A stretch of 8,265 bases of DNA from an uncultured Actinomycetes bacterium (lineage in GTDB: Bacteria > Actinomycetota > Thermoleophilia > Solirubrobacterales > Solirubrobacteraceae). Made by a program: the position numbers and the translations under genes. Positions 1 to 5,123 of this stretch are shown here, one piece after another (positions within the stretch are counted from its first letter, which is position 1; each line of letters starts with the position of its first letter). The stretch spans positions 1 to 8,265 of the forward strand of contig CALAQT010000572.1 of assembly GCA_937888775.1 (NCBI GenBank), in the 5' to 3' direction. The notes beneath the pieces are model-generated. The model searched no databases, was not told the origin of the DNA, and saw only the letters and a list, made by a program, of their open reading frames with translations.

Positions 1-134
1 GGAGCGCCGGGCACGCCGGGAGTGCCGGCCGCTCCCGGCGCGCCGGGCGAGGCCCCGGGCTTGTCCGCCGGGGCGGGGGCATCCTTCGGATCTGCCACCG
101 CGGCCCGCGTGGAACCGTTTGTGGTCTGGGTCAC
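1..134 (-). CDS. 5' end of the gene after the permease; product unrecognised, collagen-like N-terminus
   Basis: An open frame starts with GTG at 134 and runs off the left edge without a stop (44 codons visible). The GTG overlaps the TGA of the permease (131-133) as GTGA, and AGGAGG lies 8 bases upstream, so the start is well supported. The visible protein begins VTQTTNGSTRAAVADPKD, then turns Pro/Ala-rich and ends in five Gly-X-Y triplets (GAP GAA GTP GVP GAP). That part must be disordered or collagen-like, and no catalytic domain is visible yet. As the next gene in a ribose-type ABC operon it could be a second permease, an ATPase or a binding protein with an unusual N-terminal extension. The family cannot be decided from what is in the window. 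Confidence 0.6.
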   Translation of the reverse strand, partial: MTQTTNGSTRAAVADPKDAPAPADKPGASPGAPGAAGTPGVPGA

Positions 135-787
135 GGCTTTACCCTCCTGATCCACTGATCGACCGCCACCGCGGCGATCACGAGGATGCCCTCGGCGATT
201 GGCTGATACAGGTCGTTGACGTTGGCGAGTGTCAGGCCCGAGGTGAAGACGACGACGATCAGCGCCCCGAACAGCGTCCCGATGACACCGCCGCGTCCGC
301 CGAACAGGCTCGTACCTCCGATCACCACGGCAGTGATGCTCTGCAGGTTCGCGTCGACGGCGTTGTTCGGGCTGGCGGCCCCGGTGTAGCCGATCGACAC
401 CCAGGCGGCGATTCCGACGATCAGGCCGGCGAACGCATATACGCCGAACAGCACCATGTTCGTGCGGATCCCGGCCAGGCGGGCGGCGTAGGCGTCGTCT
501 CCGACCGCAAACACGTGGCGTCCCCATGTCGTCTGGCGCAGGATGTAGTTCACGACGATGTACATCCCCAATATGAGCAGTACGCCGTTGATCAGATTGA
601 ACGGACCGATTTTGACGGTGTCACCGGGCCAGTTGAGGATGTGCGGCATCTGCGAGGCCTGGGTCGTCTGGCCGTTCGAGTAGAGCAGCCCGACCGAGGA
701 GAAGATGCTCAGCGTTCCGAGGGTGGCGATGAATGGCGGCAGGCGAAAGCGGGTGACGAGCGCGCCGTTCAACACGCCGGTCGCCGT
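131..787 (-). pseudogene. ABC sugar transporter permease (RbsC/BPD_transp_2 type), N-terminus missing
   Basis: The recognisable protein starts at about GVLNGALVTRFRLPPFIATL (near 780) and ends ...QWIRRVKP with TGA at 131-133. It belongs to the inner-membrane permease family of ribose/xylose-type ABC importers. Evidence is the NG-x(8)-PPFIATLGT motif, the cytoplasmic loop GRHVFAVGDDAYAARLAGI that contacts the ATPase, the motif LQSITAVVIGGTSLFGGRGG, and about six hydrophobic segments. About 217 residues remain against about 320 in the family, so roughly the first 100 residues and several membrane helices are missing. The frame stays open upstream to about 1003, but there it only reads the antisense of the LacI gene and has no family resemblance. 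The remnant has no start of its own and is unlikely to give a working channel. The substrate is unknown. Confidence 0.88.
143..148 (-). promoter_or_regulatory. Shine-Dalgarno AGGAGG for the GTG at 134
   Basis: On the minus strand AGGAGG is followed by 8 bases (GTAAAGCC) and the GTG start at 134. It lies within the last codons of the permease, the usual layout for translational coupling. It decides the start of the partial gene at the left edge. Confidence 0.75.
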
Positions 788-1677
788 GCTACCGGCCCAA
801 CCTGACGGCGCGCAACCTTCGCAGCAGCGACGGCCGCACCCGGACGATCGGACTCCTGCTGGAGAACGTTGCCAACCCGTTTTCGTCGGCGCTGCATCGT
901 GCCGTTGAGGACCTCGCGCGCGACCGGGGCGTGGCCGTGTTCGCCGGAAGCGTCGACGAGGATCCGGAGCGGGAGCGGGACCTCGCGCTGGCGCTGGTCG
1001 CACGCCGGGTCGACGGCTTGATCATCGTGCCCGCCGGCGATGATCAGAGCTATCTGGCAAACGAGCGCAGCGCCGGATTGAGCCTGGTGTTCGCCGACCG
1101 TCCGCCGCGACTGCTGCGCGCCGACGCGGTTGTGTCTGACAACGCCGTCGGCGCGCGCGAAGCCGTCCTGCACCTGATCACGGGCGGTCACACCCGGATC
1201 GGGTTTCTGGGCGACCTCAGGCAGATTCCCACGGCCGCCGAGCGCTTCACCGGATACACGGAGGCGCTCGCCGTGGCAAGGATCGCGGTCGACGATCAGC
1301 TCGTGCGGTTCGACCTCCACAGCGTCGAGGCCGCCGAGGCCGCGGTCCGCGCGTTGCTGCTCGGCCCGCGACCGAGCGCCCTGTTCGCCACGCAGAACCT
1401 GATCACGATCGGCGCACTGCGCGCCTTGCGCGAGCTCGGCCTCAGCGACCTCATCGCGCTGGTGGGGTTCGACGACTTCATGCTCGCCGACATGCTCCAG
1501 CCGGCCGTGACGGTGGTCGCTCAGGACCCGGCGGCAATGGGGGCCGCTGCGTGCCGGGTGCTGTTTGAGCGGATGGACGGGGATTCATCGTCCCCCCGCA
1601 CCCACACGATCCCCACCCGCCTGATCGCCCGCGGGTCCGGCGAGATCGCTCCCGACGCCGGCCAAGCCGCCAGGTAG
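787..1677 (+). pseudogene. LacI-family transcriptional regulator lacking its helix-turn-helix domain
   Basis: Homology begins at CYRPNLTARNLRSSDGRTRTIGLL, the hinge that follows the HTH in LacI proteins, and continues through the periplasmic-binding-protein-like effector domain. Visible motifs are ENVANPFSSALHRAVE, RRVDGLIIVPAG, DNAVGAREAVLHLITGGHTRIGFLG, PSALFATQNLITIGALRAL and VGFDDFMLADMLQPAVTVVAQD. About 296 residues remain against about 340, and the missing part is almost exactly the 40-45 residue DNA-binding domain. The frame is closed by TGA at 754-756, with no ATG, GTG or TTG between there and the GTG at 931. That GTG lies inside the effector domain and cannot be the native start. Upstream sequence is the truncated permease on the other strand. 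As it stands the protein could not bind an operator. The family normally senses sugars for a divergent or adjacent transport operon. Confidence 0.87.
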
Positions 1678-1684
1678 AAGCTCG

Positions 1685-1750
1685 ACCGCGGGACCGCGGG
1701 ATCGCGGGACCGTGGGGGATCGCGGGACCGTGGGGGATCGCGACCGCGAT
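1685..1750. repeat. Degenerate octamer tandem repeat with terminal palindrome
   Basis: Just after the LacI stop, octamers of the form A(C/T)CG(C/T)GGG recur: ACCGCGGG (1685), ACCGCGGG (1693), ATCGCGGG (1701), ACCGTGGG (1709), ATCGCGGG (1719), ACCGTGGG (1727). An exact 18-bp tandem duplication, ATCGCGGGACCGTGGGGG, covers 1701-1718 and 1719-1736. The array ends in ATCGCGACCGCGAT (1737-1750), a perfect inverted repeat with 6-base arms and a 2-base loop. The role is unknown: replication slippage, a terminator-like hairpin or a protein-binding array are all possible. Confidence 0.75.
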
Positions 1751-1814
1751 TGGGCGATTTAGCGGAGTTATTCATCGTTTCATCCCAAGCACGGGTCGCG
1801 CGCCGCAGGATCGA

Positions 1815-1828
1815 CGCGGACGTCCGCG
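1815..1828. promoter_or_regulatory. Perfect 14-bp palindrome upstream of the SDR gene (candidate operator)
   Basis: CGCGGACGTCCGCG is self-complementary over all 14 bases and ends 17 bases before the ATG of the SDR gene, where a repressor site could sit. The region is GC-rich, so chance palindromes are less rare than usual. No clear -10/-35 pair is visible, although 1754-1785 is locally AT-richer. Confidence 0.35.
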
Positions 1829-1845
1829 CCGGATAGGCTCCGCCG

Positions 1846-2628
1846 ATGGGCACGGCGATGGAAGGCAGGGCGGGCCTGGTCACCGGCGCGGCCAGCGGCA
1901 TCGGGCGAGCCTGCGCGATCCGCCTGGGACGCGAGGGTGCGGCCGTGATCGTGGCCGATCTGGAGTCCTCACGCGCCGGGGGCGAGCAGACCGTGGCCGA
2001 GATCGTCCACGCGGGCGGGCGAGCCGAGTTCTTCGCCTGCGACGTGTCGAGCTCGGCTGACAACTTGGCGCTCGTCAAGCGGGTGATCGAGCGCTACGGG
2101 CGGCTCGACTTCGCGCATAACAACGCCGGCATCGGCGTCCATCGGCTGCTGCACGAGACATCCGAGGAGGACTTTGACCGCGTGATTGCGGTCAACCTGC
2201 GCGGAACCTTCCTGGGCTTGAAGCATCAGATCACGGCGATGTTGCGCAACGACCCGCCGGTCCGCGGCGCGATCGTCAACACATCCTCCAATGCCGGGCT
2301 GCGGGCAGTCAAGCTGCTCAGCGCTTACACCGCCAGCAAGCACGGGATCCTGGGCCTGACCAAGAACGCCGCGGTGGAGTACGCCAATCACGGGATCCGG
2401 GTCAATGCCGTCTGCCCCGGTGCGATCATGACGCCGCTGATGTCCAACGAGTCGCCCGAGCGCCAACAGGAGATCCTGGCGCCGCAGGCGATGACGCGCT
2501 TCGGCGACCCCACGGAGGTCGCCGCCGCGGTGCTGTGGCTGTGCTCCGACGAGGCGTCGTTCGTCACCGGCGTGGCGCTGCCGGTCGACGCCGGCTCGGT
2601 GGCGTGGGTCTCGGCGCACCGGGCTTAG
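1846..2628 (+). CDS. Classical short-chain dehydrogenase/reductase (SDR), NAD(H)-type
   Basis: This is a soluble oxidoreductase of 260 residues, the usual length for a classical SDR. The cofactor site TGAASGIG is at residues 13-20. Asp38 ends the second beta strand (VIVADLE), which in this family favours NAD over NADP. NNAG is at 92-95, and the catalytic residues are Asn117, Ser147 or Ser148, Tyr161 and Lys165 (YTASK). PG at 191-192 starts the substrate loop. The ATG at 1846 is used; an ATG at 1858 would remove four residues and is possible because neither has a strong ribosome binding site. The gene stands alone on this strand, 168 bases after the truncated LacI gene. Its TAG stop (2626-2628) lies inside the outer arm of the foldback element that follows. 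The substrate (alcohol, sugar or hydroxy acid) cannot be read from sequence. Confidence 0.95.
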   Translation: MGTAMEGRAGLVTGAASGIGRACAIRLGREGAAVIVADLESSRAGGEQTVAEIVHAGGRAEFFACDVSSSADNLALVKRVIERYGRLDFAHNNAGIGVHRLLHETSEEDFDRVIAVNLRGTFLGLKHQITAMLRNDPPVRGAIVNTSSNAGLRAVKLLSAYTASKHGILGLTKNAAVEYANHGIRVNAVCPGAIMTPLMSNESPERQQEILAPQAMTRFGDPTEVAAAVLWLCSDEASFVTGVALPVDAGSVAWVSAHRA

Positions 2629-2790
2629 GACCCGTAGGAAAATTACTTGACGGTTCCGACGGCGTCTGGACGCGCCTGACGCCACCGGCTCGCCGTCAAA
2701 TACTCCCGGTATTCTCCTGGCGAGCCGGCGGCGTCAGGCACGCCCAGCCACTCGCCGGATTCCGCCACTAATTTCCCTACGGACCCTTAG
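2624..2790 (-). repeat. Long foldback element 1 (MITE-like or structured RNA)
   Basis: Almost the whole 167 bases form an imperfect inverted repeat. The outer arms 2624-2645 and 2769-2790 match at 18 of 22 positions. The middle arms are 2646-2674 and 2739-2768. The inner arms CCTGACGCCACCGGCTCGCC (2675-2694) and 2719-2738 match at 19 of 20. The 24-base loop holds a second small hairpin, AATAC-TCCCG-GTATT (2699-2713). CTTAG is present at both ends (2624-2628 and 2786-2790), which could be a 5-bp target duplication, with the SDR stop codon inside the left copy. Most arm mismatches become G-U pairs if the minus strand is transcribed, hence the strand given. No protein is evident. Confidence 0.8.
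2675..2738. terminator. Strong 20-bp stem downstream of SDR, possible terminator
   Basis: This is the core of foldback element 1: 20-base arms with one mismatch and a 24-base loop, starting 47 bases after the SDR stop. It would be the most stable hairpin near the SDR 3' end and could end or protect that transcript. It has no T-run, so factor-independent termination is doubtful. Confidence 0.3.
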
Positions 2791-2791
2791 T

Positions 2792-3010
2792 TGCACCGTT
2801 CTCGGAACGCCTTTGCGTTCTGGCGGCCTCGAGCTTGCAGCCCGCGCGGCGTCCTGCCTCGCCTGATCGGGCGGCGGTCGAGTCTTCGGCTGACGCGCCT
2901 GACGGCGTCCCCCGGCCATCCAGGTACGCCCGGTACGAGCAAGGCCGGGGGACACGCCCAGTCACGCCCAGCCACTCGCCAGACCATCAAAGGTCTTCCG
3001 GAACGCTGCA
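2792..3010 (-). repeat. Long foldback element 2, diverged relative of element 1
   Basis: It abuts element 1. The core stem is GTCCCCCGGCC (2907-2917) paired with GGCCGGGGGAC (2943-2953), perfect over 11 bases. The 25-base loop carries a small hairpin centred on TACGCCCGGTA (2925-2935). Shared with element 1 are GACGCGCCTGACG (2892-2904 and 2669-2681), CACGCCCAGCCACTCGCC (2963-2980 and 2739-2756) and the apical TAC(T/G)CCCGGTA. All are offset by 223-224 bases. The outer limits are less certain and rest on a weak pairing of 2792-2805 with 2998-3010. Small extra hairpins lie at 2805-2820 (GAACGC-CTTT-GCGTTC) and 2981-2996 (AGACC...GGTCT). Confidence 0.65.
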
Positions 3011-3021
3011 CGTAGCCAGAT

Positions 3022-3035
3022 CGCACAATTGTGCG
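3022..3035. promoter_or_regulatory. Perfect 14-bp palindrome CGCACAATTGTGCG (candidate operator)
   Basis: CGCACAATTGTGCG is perfectly self-complementary and stands out as AT-centred in a GC-rich region. It lies 121 bases before the AraC ATG and just beyond the right end of foldback element 2. It is flanked by CGTAGC (3011-3016) and GCTACG (3035-3040), a second, off-centre inverted pair. It fits the binding site of a dimeric regulator controlling the AraC gene, or a minus-strand transcript running into the foldback elements. No confident -35/-10 pair was found. Confidence 0.5.
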
Positions 3036-3106
3036 CTACGCGTCCGCACGGGCTGCTCTACCATTGACGGGCCCAGACGACAGTCCGGGAGGGAGAGGAA
3101 AAGGAG

Positions 3107-3121
3107 ATGAGCTCTGATTGA
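3107..3121 (+). other. Possible 4-codon leader ORF (MSSD) ahead of the AraC gene
   Basis: The only strongly purine-rich ribosome-binding stretch here (3088-3106, ending AAAAGGAG) precedes ATG AGC TCT GAT TGA at 3107-3121, not the AraC ATG at 3156. The AGGAG itself touches the ATG, but the GGAGG at 3088-3092 and the AGAGG at 3094-3098 are better spaced. The AraC frame is open upstream back to TGA 3108-3110. An alternative is therefore that AraC starts at a rare codon such as CTG 3114, which would be well spaced from AAGGAG. Confidence 0.25.
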
Positions 3122-3155
3122 CGGGTCTTCATCGGCGCACCCGCCGAGCCCTTCG

Positions 3156-4178
3156 ATGAGCCCAGCCGAGCGCTGGCGAGCGAAGGGGACCGATACCGCA
3201 CGCCGGCTGGAGTCGTGGTCAGAGGTGCTGGCCGCGACGCATCTGGCCTTCGACGTGCACGAGACGCACCGGACCCCCGGGCAGTTCCAAGGCGCGGTCG
3301 CGCGCCGGGCGTTCGGCGATCTGATGCTGGTCGATTGCGCGGCGTCCCCCTTCCTGGGCCACCGCGGCCGGGTCGTGATGGGCGCCCAGCGCGACGAGCA
3401 GCAGGACGAGAACATCCTCGGCTTCCAGTTCGTTCGCAGCGGCGTCGAGTTGGTCCGTGAGGGTGATCGCAAGCTGGCGCTGAACCCCGGCGACATCGTC
3501 CTCTGGGACGGCCTGCAGCCGACCGACATAGAGATCGTCAAGCCCTTCTACAAGCGCACGTTGATCTTCCCGCGTGACCGGGTGCTGGCGCTCTGCCCCC
3601 GTCTGGGCGAGCAGGCATCGCTTCCGCCGCTGACCGGCAGCGGCCCGGCGCGGCTGCTGGTGCGCTACATGAACTCACTCGCGGCCGAGCTGCCGTGGCT
3701 GGAGCCCGCGGCCGCCGCGGCCGCCGCCAATGCGGCCCTGGAACTGCTGCGGGCGGCGATCGAGCCCAACCTGCCGACCGATCGCTCGGCCTCGCGGATC
3801 GCGATCCGCGCGGAGATCCGCCGCTACGTGCGGGACCACCTGCAGGACCCTCGGCTCGGGCCGACGACGATCGCGCGCGACCACGCGATGTCGGTGCGCG
3901 CACTGCACGCGCTGTTCGAGGAGGCCGACACCTCGGTGGCGGGGCTGGTTCGCAGCGAGCGGCTCGCGCGCTGCATGGAGGATCTACAGCGCCCCAACGG
4001 CGGCTCGGTGACCGATATCGCGTTCCGCTGGGGCTTCTGCGATGCGGCGCATTTCTCCCGCGTGTTCAAGCGGACGTTCCGGGCGACGCCGAGCGAGGTC
4101 CGCCAGGCGGCGCTTGCTGGCAGACCTACGACCCCTGACTCACAGCAGCTTAGGCAGATCGCCGATGCCGTCGCCTGA
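3156..4178 (+). CDS. AraC-family transcriptional regulator (AraC-binding-like N-domain)
   Basis: A 340-residue regulator with two domains. Residues about 20-175 form the cupin-like sensor of the AraC_binding_2 type (FGDLMLVDC at 53-61, LALNPGDIVLWDG at 107-119, TLIFPRD at 135-141). Residues about 217-316 form the two-HTH AraC/XylS DNA-binding domain, with the hallmark second half VTDIAFRWGFCDAAHFSRVFKR (285-306) followed by FRATPSEVRQ. An Ala-rich linker (185-192) joins them. The family acts as activators that respond to small molecules. Length fits the ATG at 3156, but this ATG has no good ribosome binding site (see the leader at 3107). The last 13 residues (DSQQLRQIADAVA) lie in a tandem repeat shared with the convergent HAD gene and are not part of the family fold. 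Targets could be the SDR gene or the carboxylase operon; neither is shown. Confidence 0.93.
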   Translation: MSPAERWRAKGTDTARRLESWSEVLAATHLAFDVHETHRTPGQFQGAVARRAFGDLMLVDCAASPFLGHRGRVVMGAQRDEQQDENILGFQFVRSGVELVREGDRKLALNPGDIVLWDGLQPTDIEIVKPFYKRTLIFPRDRVLALCPRLGEQASLPPLTGSGPARLLVRYMNSLAAELPWLEPAAAAAAANAALELLRAAIEPNLPTDRSASRIAIRAEIRRYVRDHLQDPRLGPTTIARDHAMSVRALHALFEEADTSVAGLVRSERLARCMEDLQRPNGGSVTDIAFRWGFCDAAHFSRVFKRTFRATPSEVRQAALAGRPTTPDSQQLRQIADAVA

Positions 4179-4250
4179 CCTACAGGCTTAGGCAGTTCGC
4201 CGGCGCCGTCGCCTGACCTACAGCAGCTCCAGCAGATCGGCGACGCCGTC
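4134..4250. repeat. Threefold tandem repeat (37-39 bp) between the convergent AraC and HAD 3' ends
   Basis: There are three imperfect copies: 4134-4172, 4174-4210 and 4212-4250, each starting CCTGAC(C/T) and ending GCCGTC. Copies 1 and 2 agree at 35 of 38 bases over 4148-4185 versus 4186-4223. Copy 3 is the native 3' end of the HAD gene (DGVADLLELL plus stop on the minus strand). Copy 1 encodes the C-terminal tail of AraC on the plus strand. Copy 2 fills most of the 39-base gap between the two stop codons. There are no spacers and no strong hairpin. Confidence 0.85.
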
Positions 4251-5042
4251 GATGATCGCGTGCGGCCGGCGGCGCACCGGCACCCGATCCAGTTGGGCCT
4301 GATCGCTGATGCCGCTGCGCACCAGGACGGTGAGCGAGCCGCCGATGTGGCCAAGTGCGATGTCCATGTTCACGTCGTCGCCGATCACGGCCAGTTCGTC
4401 GGTCGGCAGGCGCAGATGCTCGCGTAGCTCGGCGACGGCCGCCCGGGATGGCTTGCCGACCACCCGCGGGTTGACTCCCGCCGCCTTGGCGATTGCGGCG
4501 GTGACCATCGCGCCACGGCTGAAGATGGGACCGTGGGCGCCCGCATACGCCGACACGTAGCTGCCGGTCAGCAGCGGCGCGCCGCGCTTGACCGCGCGGG
4601 CGGCTCGCTCCAGCGTGGCCATTTCGATCTCGTCGACGTGGGCGACGAACACGACCTCCGCCTCTTCCGCGCTCGCCAGCGGAACGCCGGATCGCTCCAT
4701 CAGCTCCCGCGTGGCGTCGGTGGCCAGCAGCAGCGCTGGGCGCCCTCGGTGGTTGCGGCGCAGGTAGGAGATCGTGCTGTCGATCGGCGTGAGCACCTGG
4801 TCATCGGAGATCGGCAGACCGTCCTCGTGCAGACCGCGCGCGATCGCGGCCGAGCTCTTGTGGCTGCCGTTGGTGAACAGCACGAACGGTCGACCCGAGG
4901 CGCGGATGCGCTGCAGCACCCGCACCGCGCCCGGCTGGGGGATCGCCCGGCCGTCGGGGCCGCGGTGGGCGAGCGTGCCATCAACGTCGAACACGAAGCC
5001 CTTGACCTTCTGCAACGAGAGCGGCTCGGTGTCAGATCGCAC
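4218..5042 (-). CDS. HAD-superfamily phosphatase, subfamily IIA (NagD-like)
   Basis: This is a cytoplasmic Mg-dependent phosphohydrolase of 274 residues, typical for the family. All HAD motifs are present: motif I FDVDGTL (18-24, nucleophile Asp19, general acid Asp21), motif II FTNGS (56-60), motif III Lys197 (GKPS), and motif IV GDDVNMDI (221-228, metal-binding Asp222 and Asp227). A large type C2 cap lies between motifs II and III, about residues 70-190. Relatives hydrolyse small phosphates such as sugar phosphates, 2-phosphoglycolate, p-nitrophenyl phosphate or pyridoxal phosphate, so the true substrate is open. The start is a GTG at 5042, 51 bases after the carboxyltransferase stop, with no clear Shine-Dalgarno. 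It is probably the last gene of the carboxylase operon. The first codons and the 3' end both lie inside local tandem repeats. Confidence 0.93.
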   Translation of the reverse strand: MRSDTEPLSLQKVKGFVFDVDGTLAHRGPDGRAIPQPGAVRVLQRIRASGRPFVLFTNGSHKSSAAIARGLHEDGLPISDDQVLTPIDSTISYLRRNHRGRPALLLATDATRELMERSGVPLASAEEAEVVFVAHVDEIEMATLERAARAVKRGAPLLTGSYVSAYAGAHGPIFSRGAMVTAAIAKAAGVNPRVVGKPSRAAVAELREHLRLPTDELAVIGDDVNMDIALGHIGGSLTVLVRSGISDQAQLDRVPVRRRPHAIIDGVADLLELL

Positions 5043-5123
5043 GTCGCCAGACCACCGCCTCGAGGTCAGATCGCCCGTCGTCAGACCACCGGCTCAAGGT
5101 GACACCGCACGGCGCCAGATTAC
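5031..5123. repeat. Tandem repeat (34 bp, three copies) across the carboxyltransferase-HAD junction
   Basis: Copies are 5031-5064 and 5065-5098 (30 of 34 identical, each starting GTCAGATCGC), with a third, weaker copy at 5099-5123 (19 of 25) inside the 3' end of the carboxyltransferase gene. The HAD GTG start (5042) lies in the first copy and the carboxyltransferase stop (5094-5096) at the end of the second. The short motif CGGCTC just before 5031 suggests the pattern once reached further into the HAD gene. There are no spacers. Confidence 0.8.

Noticed and set aside
119..805. 228-codon open frame on the plus strand opposite the permease
   Set aside because: It is an antisense shadow, low in hydrophobic residues and without motifs; the minus strand shows clear permease signatures.
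931..1677. Intact LacI-type gene starting at GTG 931
   Set aside because: Homology continues upstream in the same frame to about 788, so 931 is internal to the effector domain and not a native start.
3049..3067. tRNA-like stretch on the minus strand (AATGGTAGAGCAGCC resembles a D-loop)
   Set aside because: No acceptor, anticodon or T-arm stems can be folded around it, and the adjacent palindrome does not fit a tRNA.
2734..3110. Several 60-90 codon open frames on both strands within the foldback elements
   Set aside because: They overlap each other in all frames, lack ribosome binding sites and consist of low-complexity Arg/Pro/Gly translations of the palindromes.
4134..5123. Possible CRISPR-like repeats around the HAD gene
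   Set aside because: The two repeat sets differ in sequence, have no spacers and overlap coding ends; there are no cas genes.
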